Origin: Pseudomonas versuta
GTDB lineage: Bacteria; Pseudomonadota; Gammaproteobacteria; Pseudomonadales; Pseudomonadaceae
Length of the DNA: 64,000 nucleotides
NCBI RefSeq assembly: GCF_001294575.1
Contig: NZ_CP012676.1
Span: 310,001-374,000 of the forward strand
Direction: 5' to 3'
Made by a program: the position numbers and the translations under genes. The notes under the pieces were generated by a model. It was not told where the DNA came from, ran no database searches, and worked only from the letters and a program-made list of their open reading frames with translations. This document shows positions 22,034-31,235 of this stretch, one piece after another (the first letter of the stretch is position 1; each line of letters opens with the position of its first letter).

Positions 22034-22773
22034 GGCAAGGCAATCAACGAGGCAAAGTTAAGACACTGGAACCACGGCACGACTTTCGAGAACCCGGCCG
22101 CCAGCAGGCGCTCGCGGTGTTCTTCGAGGCTGTCGGGCTTCATGACGTTTTCGATGGCGCTGCGCTTTTGCGCGATTTCCAGATCGCTGTAGCCATTGGC
22201 ACGCTTGAACGCGACGTGCAAATCGGTGAGCAGGGCGTGTTCCTCTGCATCATTGAAGCGCAGCTTCTCTGAGAGGATCAGTGCGCCGCCGGGCAGCAAT
22301 GACTGGCGAATCCGGGCGAGCAGGGTCAGGCGCTGGTCAGGGGCGATAAATTGCAGGGTGAAGTTCAATGCCACCACCGAGGCGGGCTTGAACTCCAGCG
22401 CGAGGATGTCGCCTTCGATCACCTCAACCGCCAACAGCTCCTGGAACATCGAGTTCTGGGCGTTGAGGTATTCGCGGCAGCGCTCGACCATGGCTGGCGA
22501 GTTATCTACCGCAATCACCTGGCAACCTTCGCTGCGCACATGGCGGCGCAGTGCCTGGGTGACCGCACCCAACGAGCAGCCGAGGTCGTACAGGACGCTG
22601 TCGGGCTGGGCAAACTGGGCTGCGAGCACGCCGAGGTTTTCGACAATGGTCGGGTAGCCGGGCACCGAGCGCTTGATCATGTCCGGGAACACCCGCACCA
22701 CGTCCTCGTTAAAGGCGAAGTCCGGCACCTGGGCCAGGGGCTGGGCGAAAATACGGTCAGGTTCTTTGCTCAC
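22030..22773 (-). CDS. cmoA: Carboxy-SAM synthase
   Basis: A 247-residue enzyme making carboxy-S-adenosylmethionine from SAM and prephenate, the cofactor used by CmoB. The methyltransferase fold has [19 protein letters not shown] and [18 protein letters not shown]. It is the first gene of the cmoA-cmoB operon. Confidence 0.96.
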   Translation of the reverse strand: MSKEPDRIFAQPLAQVPDFAFNEDVVRVFPDMIKRSVPGYPTIVENLGVLAAQFAQPDSVLYDLGCSLGAVTQALRRHVRSEGCQVIAVDNSPAMVERCREYLNAQNSMFQELLAVEVIEGDILALEFKPASVVALNFTLQFIAPDQRLTLLARIRQSLLPGGALILSEKLRFNDAEEHALLTDLHVAFKRANGYSDLEIAQKRSAIENVMKPDSLEEHRERLLAAGFSKVVPWFQCLNFASLIALP

Positions 22774-22831
22774 GACGGTTCCGGCACTGGAATATTTGAA
22801 AGGGCGCGCATTTTAGCCAAGTTGGCGCCGG

Positions 22832-22862
22832 GATGCGCGGTCTGTCTGATAAACCGCGCATC
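22832..22862. other. Strong hairpin upstream of cmoA
   Basis: A perfect 10-bp stem, GATGCGCGGT/ACCGCGCATC, with an 11-base loop and no T-run on either strand. It lies between the YhhN gene end and cmoA. Confidence 0.5.
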
Positions 22863-22881
22863 GTCAAAGAGCAGGGGCGCG

Positions 22882-23523
22882 TCAGTAAGCGCGTTTGTTC
22901 TGGCCAAACACCGAAGCTGCAATACCCCATTGCCCGAGCCAGTAAGTGAGAATGATCAGGTACGGCGCGGCATCGAACGGCAGGACAAAGCGGTTGATGC
23001 CAATCATGCTGTCGGATGCGACGAACGCCAGCGCCCCGGCCGCTGCCAGCCAGGCCGAGCACGTGGGCACGTGGCTGCCCACACGGGCAAGGGCGCGCCA
23101 GAGCATGGCGCTGATGGCCAGGGCGTAGATGCACACCGGGATCAATAAATCCCCCAGCCCCTTGCCGGCCATCACGCTCAGCAGGCTGATGCCTGCCAGC
23201 AGTGCCAGGGCCAATGCAGGCAAGGCCGGGCGGCGGCAGTCCACCAGATAGGCCTTGAGGTAAGCCAGGTGGGCGAACAAAAACGCTCCCAGGCCAAATA
23301 CAAAAAGGTCTACGGGCCAGGCCAGCAGAATGTCGCCGAGCAGGGAAAACATCAGGCCAATGCTGATCCAGCGCCGATATGGGCCGGGTGGAGCATCTTG
23401 CAGCCAGCCGAGCAGCGCCAGTACCGGTACTGCTTTGCTGATCAGGCACAGGAGCGTGGCGTGCATGCTTAGACCGTACAGGTACGCGCAGGCACCCATG
23501 GCCGCGAGAATCAGCCATGGCAT
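22882..23523 (-). CDS. YhhN-family membrane protein (lysoplasmalogenase-like)
   Basis: A 213-residue integral membrane protein with about eight hydrophobic helices. The YhhN/TMEM86 signature is present (FSLLGDILLAWP, FAHLAYLKAYL, SDSMIGINRFV with conserved Asp residues within the membrane). Relatives hydrolyse the vinyl-ether bond of lysoplasmalogen in animals; the bacterial substrate is uncertain. It begins one base after the icp stop, so it is co-transcribed with the inhibitor gene. Confidence 0.85.
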   Translation of the reverse strand: MPWLILAAMGACAYLYGLSMHATLLCLISKAVPVLALLGWLQDAPPGPYRRWISIGLMFSLLGDILLAWPVDLFVFGLGAFLFAHLAYLKAYLVDCRRPALPALALALLAGISLLSVMAGKGLGDLLIPVCIYALAISAMLWRALARVGSHVPTCSAWLAAAGALAFVASDSMIGINRFVLPFDAAPYLIILTYWLGQWGIAASVFGQNKRAY

Positions 23524-23524
23524 G

Positions 23525-23917
23525 TCAGTTCACCGTGATCTGGCAATCGAATGCTTGCGCGGGTTCGGCTTCTGGTTCCCAGGGTTGCTGAGAGGTCAGG
23601 CGCAGGCGCCCGTTGCCGCTGGCAAATGCCTGAAAGCGCCAGGTTGACTGGCCGCCGCTACCCAGCAACTGGCCATCGTCGGTACTGCTGTAAACCTCGG
23701 GGCCGAGGCTGTGCAGAACGCCCCCGGCGGAGTCCTGAATTGCCCAGCGATAACCTGTTGTGGGATTACTCGGAAGCGAGAGGGTCAAATTTTGCCCGGT
23801 GTGCAGTTGTATCGGACAGTCGCTTTGCTCTTCAACGGTCACGTTGTTCGCAGGCTGGTGCGCACAGGCCGTCAGCAGGCTGAGGCTGAGCAGGGAGAGA
23901 AGACGTGCGTGGGGCAT
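23525..23917 (-). CDS. icp: Chagasin-type (I42) peptidase inhibitor lipoprotein
   Basis: A 130-residue lipoprotein with lipobox LLTACAHQP. The body is an immunoglobulin-like inhibitor of cysteine peptidases. The three inhibitory loops of the chagasin family are visible: NPTTGY, a glycine loop (GSGGQSTWRF) and an aromatic C-terminal loop (TSQQPWEP). In P. aeruginosa the icp gene (PA0778) lies next to the Lon-like asrA (PA0779), as here. The ATG at 23917 gives a proper signal peptide. An upstream in-frame extension would run through repeat DNA and is rejected. Confidence 0.85.
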   Translation of the reverse strand: MPHARLLSLLSLSLLTACAHQPANNVTVEEQSDCPIQLHTGQNLTLSLPSNPTTGYRWAIQDSAGGVLHSLGPEVYSSTDDGQLLGSGGQSTWRFQAFASGNGRLRLTSQQPWEPEAEPAQAFDCQITVN

Positions 23918-23967
23918 TGATGGCTCCGGTCGGACAAATACAAGGGCGCAGCATACCCCATGATTCC

Positions 23968-24250
23968 TGTAGTCGCTGACGAGGCACGAGGCTGCGATAA
24001 GGGCCGCAGGACCTTCAGTCAGGGATGGCCCTGCTGCGCCGTCCATCGCAGCCTCGTACCTCGTCAGCGACTACACAGGATTCGGAGGTTGTAACGACCC
24101 GATTCCCGCAGCAGCTGGCGAGTGAAACGAGACCGCGTCCGGCGGCGCAGCCGTCGTAGGGACGTAGCCTTCGGCAACTGCTACAAAGGCGCAAATCCTG
24201 TAGTCGCTGACGAGGCACGAGGCTGCGATAAGGGCCGCCAAATTCCCCCT
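23968..24250. repeat. Repeat cluster between icp and asrA
   Basis: This 337-base gap holds a full copy of the third repeat family (23968-24075; arms TGTAGTCGCTGACGAGGCAC and a complement with one mismatch), a diverged unit (24090-24186, GCAGCAGCTGGCGAG and a partly complementary GGCAACTGCTAC), and a left half-copy (24199-24238). No gene is visible. Confidence 0.8.
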
Positions 24251-24254
24251 AGTT

Positions 24255-26684
24255 TCAGAACAGCACTTTGGCCACGTCGGTAAAGCGTTTGGCAAAGTGC
24301 ACGGTGATGCCTTCTTTCAAGTAGTCCGGCAGTTCCTCAAAGTTGCCCCGGTTAGGTTCGGGCAGGATCAGTTCGTGAATCTTCTGCCTGCGTGCCGCAA
24401 TCACTTTTTCACGCACCCCGCCAATCGGTAATACATACCCGGTCAGCGTCAGCTCGCCGGTCATGGCGATGCCTTTTTTCGGCGCCTGATTACGGGCCAG
24501 CGATAACAAGGCACTGGCCATGGTTACGCCTGCGCTCGGACCGTCTTTGGGGGTCGCACCTTCCGGTACGTGCAAGTGCACAAAGGCTTCATCGAAGAAG
24601 CGCGGGTCGCCACCAAATTGCTGGAGGTTGGCGCTGATGTAGCTGTAGGCAATTTCGGCCGACTCTTTCATCACATCGCCCAGTTGCCCGGTCAGTTTGA
24701 AGCCGCGATTGAGGGTGTGGATACGTGTCGCCTCAATCGGCAGTGTCGCACCGCCCATGCTGGTCCAGGCCAGGCCAGTGATGACTCCCGTACCGCTGAT
24801 GACCTGCTCGTTGCGAAACGGCGGCATGCCCAGTGATGCTTCGAGATCCTTGGGGCCGATCTTGATGACGGTTTTGGGGTCGTCCAGCAACTTGACCACA
24901 GCTTTGCGTACCAGTTTGCCCAGTTGTTTTTCAAGTTGGCGCACACCGGCTTCACGGGCGTAGCCATCGATCACGGCGCGCAGAGCGCTGTCGCTGATAC
25001 TCAGGCTGTTTTTTGATACACCGGCTTTCTCCAGTTGCTTGGGCCACAGGTGACGCTTGGCAATCGCGATCTTTTCCTCGGTGATGTAGCCGGACAGGCG
25101 AATCACTTCCATGCGGTCGAGCAAGGGTCCGGGGATCGAGTCCAGGGTGTTGGCGGTACACACGAACAGCACTTTGGACAGATCCAGGCGCAGGTCCAGA
25201 TAGTGGTCGAGGAAGTCGACGTTTTGTTCCGGGTCCAGGGTTTCGAGCAGCGCCGAGGCCGGGTCGCCCTGGAAGCTCTGGCCCATTTTGTCGATCTCGT
25301 CGAGCATGATGACCGGGTTCATCACTTCGACATCTTTGAGCGCCTGCACCAGCTTGCCCGGTTGGGCACCGATATAGGTGCGGCGGTGGCCTTTGATCTC
25401 GGCTTCATCGCGCATGCCGCCAACGCTGAAGCGATAGAAAGGGCGCCCCAGAGATTCGGCAATGGACTTGCCGACGCTGGTTTTACCCACCCCCGGCGGA
25501 CCGACCAGCAACACGATCGAGCCGCTGACCGAGCCTTTGTAGGCGCCTACGGCAAGGAACTCCAGGATGCGGCTTTTAATGTCATCGAGCCCGGCATGGT
25601 GGGCATCCAGCACTTTGCGCGCGTGCTTGAGGTCGAGTTTGTCCTGACCGAACACGCCCCACGGCACCGATGTCGCCCAGTCCAGATAGTTGCGGGTTAC
25701 TGCGTACTCGGGCGATCCGGTTTCGAGGATCGACAGCTTGTTCAATTCTTCGTCGATGCGTTTGTGTGCCTGAGGGGGCAGGGTCTTGCCTTCAAGGCGT
25801 TGTTTGAACTGCTCGATATCGGCGCTGCGATCATCTTTGGTCAGCCCCAGCTCTTGCTGGATCACCTTGAGCTGTTCCTTGAGGAAGAATTCGCGCTGAT
25901 GCTCGCCGATCTTGAGATTGACCTCGGCCGAAATCTCTTTCTGCAACCGTGCGACTTCGACTTCCTTGCGCAGCATCGGCAGGACTTTTTCCATGCGCTT
26001 GAGCATCGGTACGCAATCGAGCACTTCTTGCAGCTCGTTGCCGGTGGCCGAGGTCAGGGCCGCCGCAAAGTCGGTGAGCGGCGACGGGTCGTTCGGGCTG
26101 AAGCGGTTGAGATAGTTCTTCAGCTCTTCGCTGTACAGCGGGTTGAGCGGCAGCAGCTCCTTGATCGCGTTGATCAGCGCCATGCCGTATGCCTTCACCT
26201 CATCGGTGGGGGCGGTATTTTCTTTCGGGTATTCCACCTCCACCAGATAGGGCGGACGGTGATGTTTGAGCCACATGCTGATGCGTACGCGGGTCAGGCC
26301 CTGGGCCACAAACTGCAATTTGCCGTTTTCGCGGCTGGCGTGATGCACCTTCACCAGCGTGCCGTATTCCGGGAGGCTGTCGGTGTTGAAGTGGCGAGGG
26401 TCATCGGGAGGGGTGTCGACAAAAAACAGCGCCAGCGAATGATGCGGCGACTTGCTGACCAGCTCCAGGGTTTCGGCCCACGGTTCTTCGTTGACGATGA
26501 CCGGCAGCACTTGCGCCGGGAAGAACGGCCGATTGTGAATCGGGATGATGTACACCTTGTCCGGCAGATTCTGCCCTGGCAGAGCCAGTTCAGTACCCGC
26601 TGCGTGTTCGGTTGATGCGGTCTCGGTGTGCTCTACATCGGTGTACTCAGCTGTGTTGTCCGGGAATTCTTGCTGGTCGCTCAT
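24255..26684 (-). CDS. asrA: AsrA, Lon-like ATP-dependent protease
   Basis: An 809-residue LonA-type protease. The N-terminal LON substrate domain covers ~40-240, followed by a coiled coil. The AAA+ module has Walker [10 protein letters not shown] and Walker [11 protein letters not shown]. The C-terminal Ser-Lys peptidase has [15 protein letters not shown] (catalytic Ser) and the catalytic Lys further on ([12 protein letters not shown]). Neighbouring icp indicates this is the AsrA paralogue, linked in P. aeruginosa to heat shock and aminoglycoside stress, rather than the housekeeping lon beside clpX. A near-consensus sigma32 promoter lies 30 bases upstream of the ATG at 26684. Confidence 0.88.
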   Translation of the reverse strand: MSDQQEFPDNTAEYTDVEHTETASTEHAAGTELALPGQNLPDKVYIIPIHNRPFFPAQVLPVIVNEEPWAETLELVSKSPHHSLALFFVDTPPDDPRHFNTDSLPEYGTLVKVHHASRENGKLQFVAQGLTRVRISMWLKHHRPPYLVEVEYPKENTAPTDEVKAYGMALINAIKELLPLNPLYSEELKNYLNRFSPNDPSPLTDFAAALTSATGNELQEVLDCVPMLKRMEKVLPMLRKEVEVARLQKEISAEVNLKIGEHQREFFLKEQLKVIQQELGLTKDDRSADIEQFKQRLEGKTLPPQAHKRIDEELNKLSILETGSPEYAVTRNYLDWATSVPWGVFGQDKLDLKHARKVLDAHHAGLDDIKSRILEFLAVGAYKGSVSGSIVLLVGPPGVGKTSVGKSIAESLGRPFYRFSVGGMRDEAEIKGHRRTYIGAQPGKLVQALKDVEVMNPVIMLDEIDKMGQSFQGDPASALLETLDPEQNVDFLDHYLDLRLDLSKVLFVCTANTLDSIPGPLLDRMEVIRLSGYITEEKIAIAKRHLWPKQLEKAGVSKNSLSISDSALRAVIDGYAREAGVRQLEKQLGKLVRKAVVKLLDDPKTVIKIGPKDLEASLGMPPFRNEQVISGTGVITGLAWTSMGGATLPIEATRIHTLNRGFKLTGQLGDVMKESAEIAYSYISANLQQFGGDPRFFDEAFVHLHVPEGATPKDGPSAGVTMASALLSLARNQAPKKGIAMTGELTLTGYVLPIGGVREKVIAARRQKIHELILPEPNRGNFEELPDYLKEGITVHFAKRFTDVAKVLF

Positions 26685-26714
26685 GGGGCACCTGCGCAAT
26701 GGGGTATGTGTCTT

Positions 26715-26743
26715 AGATGGGGCGCGCAGCCAGTGGTTTCAAG
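26715..26743 (-). promoter_or_regulatory. Sigma32 (heat-shock) promoter of asrA
   Basis: On the minus strand CTTGAAA (26743-26737), 14 bases, then CCCCATCT (26722-26715). This matches the RpoH consensus CTTGAAA-N13/15-CCCCATNT at every fixed position and is well placed relative to the asrA start. Confidence 0.88.
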
Positions 26744-26830
26744 GTGAAGTGATTTTCATCGTCAAAGGCTCGTGCCTGCGACAGTCTCTGGAGCGGGTGT
26801 TGCCATCAGACCGGGCTTGATTGCGCCCAC

Positions 26831-26867
26831 AAAAAAAGGCGGCCATCGCAAGATGGCCGCCTTTTTC
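26831..26867. terminator. Terminator after gcd
   Basis: Stem GGCGGCCATC/GATGGCCGCC with a four-base loop, flanked by A7 and T5. It ends gcd transcription and can also act in the other direction. Confidence 0.9.
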
Positions 26868-26883
26868 GGAACCGGCTGTAAAG

Positions 26884-29301
26884 TTACTCAGCCAGTTTAA
26901 ACGCTACCACGTAGTCACCTTGTTTGGTGCCCAGCGAGCCGTGGCCGCCAGCGACAACGAGCACGTACTGGGTGCCGTCCTTGCCGGTGTAGGTCATCGG
27001 TGTGGCTTGACCGCCAGCAGGCAGGCGACCTTCCCACAGCAGCTTGCCGTTGCTTACATCGTAAGCGCGCAAGTACTGGTCAAGGGTACCGCTGAGGAAG
27101 GCTACACCACCGGCAGTGGTGAAGGTCCCGCCCAGGCTTGGAACACCCATTGGCAGTGGCAGTGGAACCGGCGAGCTGTCACGCACGGTGCCGTTTTTGT
27201 GTTTCCAGATCAGTTGGTTGTTGGTCAGGTCGACTGCAGCCACATAACCCCAGGCCGGTGCCTGGCAAGGCAAGCCCAGTGGCGACAGCAGTGGTTCAAG
27301 TACCACGCCGTAAGGAGCGCCTGCGTTAGGTTGAACGCCTTCGGTTTCACTGACACGCGGACCCAGTGCAGCAATTTCTTCACGCGGGATCAGCTTGGAA
27401 GTGAACGCCATGTAGCTTGGGTTCAGGAAGGCGATCTGGCGAACCGGATCGACCGAGATACCGCCCCAGTCAAACACGCCGAAGTTACCTGGATACACGA
27501 TCGAACCTTGCAGCGATGGCGGGGTGTACATGCCGTCATAACGCAGGGATTTGAAGTTGATCCGGCACAACATCTGGTCGAACGGGGTGACACCCCACAT
27601 GTCGCGTTCAGTCAGGTCCGGCGGGCTCAGGTTCAATTCCGAGCGAGGCTGGGTTGGCGAGGTGTGGTCGCCTTTTACCGCGCCGCCAGGTGCTGGCACT
27701 TCATGGATCGGAACGATGTCTTCGCCAGTGCGACGGTCCAGCACGTAGATGCTGCCTTGCTTGGTCGAAGCCAGCAGTGCCGGTTTCACGCCATCGGCTG
27801 TTTTCATGTCCATCAGGGTCGGTTGACCACCAACGTCCATGTCCCACAGGTCATGGTGAGTGAACTGACGGGTCCAGCGAACTTTACCGGTATTGATGTC
27901 CAGTGCAGTCACGCCTGCGCTGTACTTCTCGGAGTCCTCTGTACGATCGCCGCCATATTGGTCTGGCATCTGGTTGCCCATCGGCAGGTAAAGCATGCCG
28001 AGGTTTTCGTCCACTGCGAACATCGACCACATGTTAGGCGAGTTGCGAGTGTAGGTTTTGCCTTCAGCAATCGGCGTAGTGTCGTCCGGATTGCCGCTGT
28101 CCCAGTTCCATACCAGTTTGCCGGTACGTACGTCGTACGCGCGGATCACGCCGGATGGCTCGTTGGTGGACAGGTTGTCGGTTACGTGACCACCAATCAC
28201 AACCAGGTCTTTGGTCACGGCAGGTGGCGAGGTGGAGTAGTAGCCACCCGGAGTGAACTCACCGATGTTGTGGCGCAGGTCAACCTGGCCGTGGTCACCG
28301 AAGTCTTCACACATTTTACCGGTGTCGGCATTGATGGCGATCAGACGGGTGTCGGCAGTCGGCACGAACAGGCGGCGCGGGCACGAGTTGCTGGCAGTAG
28401 CGGCCGCAGGCTCGGCAGGGCTTTGTTCAGTGCTGGTTTTGGTGTAGGCCGCTTCGTCGTGATAGCTCACGCCACGGCAAGTCATGTGCGCCCAACCCTT
28501 GAAGTTGGCTTCGTTCATGGTGCTGATCTTCGGATCGAAGCGCCAGATTTCCTTGCCGGTATCCGGGTCAAGGGCAATCACCTGGCTGTGTGGGGTACAC
28601 ACGTACACCATGCCGTTGACTTTCAGCGGGGTGTTCTCGGCAGTCGTTTCGCCCGGATCGCCAGCGCCAGGAATGTCACCGGTGCGGTATGTCCAGGCTG
28701 GAACCAGCTTGTGGACATTTTGCGGGGTGATTTCTTTAAGCGGCGAGTAGCGGTCGCCATGGGCAGTACGCCCGTAGGACTGCCAGTCACCATCAGGCAT
28801 GGCCGGAGCAGTGTTGGTCATGCCAGGTACGGCATCACGGTCCAGCTGGCCTTTGATTTCGCCCGGGCTGGTGAACTGGCTAGCCAGTGCGGCCGCACCG
28901 GCCAGCACCACGGCAACGCCCAGCGCGCCGGTAGCAACCGGAGCTGGCTGGCCGCGCAGCAGTGGACGACGGAACCATGGCAGCAGCAGCACGATGCCGA
29001 TGGCAAACCACAAGGCCAGACGTGGCACTAACTGCCACCAGTCCAGACCTACTTCCATCAGCGCCCAAACGGTGCTTGCAAACAGCACCAGCGCGTACAG
29101 ACCCAGCGCCGCGCGGCGCCCGGCAATCAGCAAGGCGCCCGATAAGCCAAAGCCGATACCGGCCAGCAGGTAATAACTCGACCCGCCGAGCGTCAGCAGC
29201 TTGATACCCCCGACCAACATGGCCAGGCCCATTAGCAGCAGCAAGATACCGAGTAGGCTCGGTAGCAGGCGGCCTCGACTGAAAGCACCATCAGTGCTCA
29301 T
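26884..29301 (-). CDS. gcd: Membrane-bound PQQ glucose dehydrogenase
   Basis: An 805-residue quinoprotein that oxidises glucose to gluconate in the periplasm and passes electrons to ubiquinone. Five N-terminal transmembrane helices (~residues 1-140) precede an eight-bladed PQQ propeller. Blade repeats such as GKEIWRFDPK, GKVRWTRQFTHHDLWDMD and GKLLWEGRLPAGGQATPM, and the PQQ-ring and calcium region (WDMDVGGQPTLMDM), are present. The ATG at 29301 follows GGAGAACC. oprB lies immediately upstream, so uptake and oxidation of glucose are neighbours. Confidence 0.96.
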   Translation of the reverse strand: MSTDGAFSRGRLLPSLLGILLLLMGLAMLVGGIKLLTLGGSSYYLLAGIGFGLSGALLIAGRRAALGLYALVLFASTVWALMEVGLDWWQLVPRLALWFAIGIVLLLPWFRRPLLRGQPAPVATGALGVAVVLAGAAALASQFTSPGEIKGQLDRDAVPGMTNTAPAMPDGDWQSYGRTAHGDRYSPLKEITPQNVHKLVPAWTYRTGDIPGAGDPGETTAENTPLKVNGMVYVCTPHSQVIALDPDTGKEIWRFDPKISTMNEANFKGWAHMTCRGVSYHDEAAYTKTSTEQSPAEPAAATASNSCPRRLFVPTADTRLIAINADTGKMCEDFGDHGQVDLRHNIGEFTPGGYYSTSPPAVTKDLVVIGGHVTDNLSTNEPSGVIRAYDVRTGKLVWNWDSGNPDDTTPIAEGKTYTRNSPNMWSMFAVDENLGMLYLPMGNQMPDQYGGDRTEDSEKYSAGVTALDINTGKVRWTRQFTHHDLWDMDVGGQPTLMDMKTADGVKPALLASTKQGSIYVLDRRTGEDIVPIHEVPAPGGAVKGDHTSPTQPRSELNLSPPDLTERDMWGVTPFDQMLCRINFKSLRYDGMYTPPSLQGSIVYPGNFGVFDWGGISVDPVRQIAFLNPSYMAFTSKLIPREEIAALGPRVSETEGVQPNAGAPYGVVLEPLLSPLGLPCQAPAWGYVAAVDLTNNQLIWKHKNGTVRDSSPVPLPLPMGVPSLGGTFTTAGGVAFLSGTLDQYLRAYDVSNGKLLWEGRLPAGGQATPMTYTGKDGTQYVLVVAGGHGSLGTKQGDYVVAFKLAE

Positions 29302-29430
29302 AGTGTGGTTCTCCGTTACGTTTGAGGTGTTCCCGCCCATGCTGCCTTTTAAGGACGATTCGAGGCGGGATGATTCATTGAAATAAGTTCTTTGTTTCAA
29401 CTTTCAATTACGGGCGTTGCAACTCGTCAT

Positions 29431-30813
29431 TTAGAACGAGCTTTGAATCTTCAAGCCGCCGATCAGGGCGTCATCTAGCTTGCTGACACCGCCGGGATGG
29501 CGGATGTACTGCAGATTCGGTCGAACGGTCAGCCAATTGGTGACATGCACGCCGTAATAAAGCTCGGCGCTGTACTCGGTATCCTGAGGTGGCAGGTAGT
29601 CCGGGTTATCGAAATCGTAGACAGCGCGGGCCTGGTTGGTGGCCTGGGCATTTTTGCGGTAGGCCGGGTTGACATGTACCCGGGCCATGGCGAAACCGAT
29701 GTCGTCCTTGGGACGCGCATCGAACACGCCTTTGTAGATGAGACCGGCCTGAACATAGTTGTCCACGGCGTTGGTTTTCTTGTCGTGAGCGGTGGCATTG
29801 GCAAAAACACTCAACCCCCTTGACTGGTCGCTGGCGCGGGAAGTGAGCTGTTGTTGCACGCCCAGCCACATCCCGTTTTTGCTTGAACTGCTGCGATATG
29901 CTTCGCCGGTTAAAGCGGCCGGTTGACCATTTGTATCTTTGTAAACATTTGTTGCCTTGGCATTACTGTAGTAGTAACCCGCTCGATATTCCCCTGGCAG
30001 GCCATTAATTTTTGGCGTCCACACCAGTTCGATCGGCAACACCGCGCCTTGTGTACCACTGCCGCTGAGCTTGAAGCCGTTGCCGCGATCCAGGTTGGAG
30101 GGGTTTTGCTCATAGGCGCCGACCTGGGCGTACAACTCGGGCGTCAGGTGGTATTTGACCCGCAGCGCCCACTGGCTGACGGGCCAGTTGTACCAAATGC
30201 TGCCTGCCCAGTTACCGACCTGCGAGCCGCAGAACGCAAGGTTCTGGAAGTCGCAAGGGAAGGTGTTGAAGTCTTCGCCCTGACCGAAACGACCGACCTT
30301 GATGTCCAGCTTCTGATCGAAAAATTTCTGCTGGTACCACATCTGTGTCAGGCGTGTGGTCTGGCCACGGCCCCAAACTTCCTGGGCCGAGGTGAAGCCG
30401 CCTACGCGCGGATCGTTGATCCGGTCATTGCTGATGTTGTTGCCGCTGCGCTGGGTAATGGTCAGCTGAAACTCAGCATCTTCCCAACCCAGAATTTTCT
30501 GCAAGTCCAGGTGCGTGCCCAGGCCGAATTGATCGCTGTAGCGCGCAGTGCGGTCATGGTCATAACCGCCATGCAGGTTTGAACCCACTTCGCCCACATA
30601 ATCGAGGGAGAATGCGTAGCCCTGTTTTTCAAGCTCGCTTCGTTTGCCGTCCCAATCGCCAAGCATCCATTTGGAATCACTGTCAAAAGCCGGGGCCGCC
30701 TGAACGCAGGAGGCAAAGCCCAAAACAGTCAGGCCACCGAGCAGGCTGAAAGCCTTTTGCCCGGCAATAGGGCGTCGCGCGCCGGGTTTGCGCAAAATCT
30801 GGAATGTAGACAT
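29431..30813 (-). CDS. oprB: OprB carbohydrate-selective porin
   Basis: A 460-residue outer-membrane beta-barrel for glucose and other sugars. The signal peptide ends SCVQAAPAF. The mature protein starts with the OprB signature WMLGDWDGKRSELEKQG and ends in a terminal phenylalanine (GGLKIQSSF), as outer-membrane barrels do. It lies 129 bases upstream of gcd on the same strand. The ATG at 30813 was chosen because longer starts disrupt the signal peptide. Confidence 0.92.
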   Translation of the reverse strand: MSTFQILRKPGARRPIAGQKAFSLLGGLTVLGFASCVQAAPAFDSDSKWMLGDWDGKRSELEKQGYAFSLDYVGEVGSNLHGGYDHDRTARYSDQFGLGTHLDLQKILGWEDAEFQLTITQRSGNNISNDRINDPRVGGFTSAQEVWGRGQTTRLTQMWYQQKFFDQKLDIKVGRFGQGEDFNTFPCDFQNLAFCGSQVGNWAGSIWYNWPVSQWALRVKYHLTPELYAQVGAYEQNPSNLDRGNGFKLSGSGTQGAVLPIELVWTPKINGLPGEYRAGYYYSNAKATNVYKDTNGQPAALTGEAYRSSSSKNGMWLGVQQQLTSRASDQSRGLSVFANATAHDKKTNAVDNYVQAGLIYKGVFDARPKDDIGFAMARVHVNPAYRKNAQATNQARAVYDFDNPDYLPPQDTEYSAELYYGVHVTNWLTVRPNLQYIRHPGGVSKLDDALIGGLKIQSSF

Positions 30814-31235
30814 GGTCGAGATGTGAGTCTTTATTAATAGGGCTATGGCAGTGGGTAGCGCTGTCTTTGGTGACAGGATTAGCACTTGGGGATTCGAAGG
30901 CGGAATGAATCGATTCAGCCTCGATAGGGAAATGATAAGGCCATGAAACGTTTAGAAACAGCACTTTAAATGACATGGATCATTTCTGATTCTGTAACAG
31001 TGTGCTGCGACCGTTCGACACAGAGGCTTTTTGCCTCATGTTCGAGGCTAATAGCGGTATATGCGTACCGGATATTTTTTTGAAATATGTCGAAATAATG
31101 AGGCCCCGGCCGTGCCGTGCCGGGGCAGAAATGGATATTTAATTGTGGGATTTGTCATGCCAGCGATGCAGGCGACGCTGTTTCCCTGCGCAAGCGCAGT
31201 GCAGGGAAACAGGAGCGTGCACAGAGGCAAGAGCG
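30814..31235. other. 422-base gap with two hairpins
   Basis: The gap lies between oprB and the TonB receptor gene and carries no convincing ORF. It contains GCCCCGGC/GCCGGGGC (about 31105-31128) and a perfect 12-bp stem CTGTTTCCCTGC/GCAGGGAAACAG (31178-31212) just after the receptor stop. The latter probably stabilises or ends that transcript, although no T-run follows. The oprB promoter must lie here but is not obvious. Confidence 0.6.

Noticed and set aside
23918..24046. N-terminal extension of icp
   Set aside because: The extra residues are encoded by repeat DNA and would bury the lipoprotein signal peptide.
25035..26615. Long open frame opposite asrA
   Set aside because: Antisense shadow of a well-supported Lon-like gene.
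26821..29031. 736-codon open frame opposite gcd
   Set aside because: Antisense shadow of gcd; composition is rich in His, Arg and Val as in other shadows and carries no motif.
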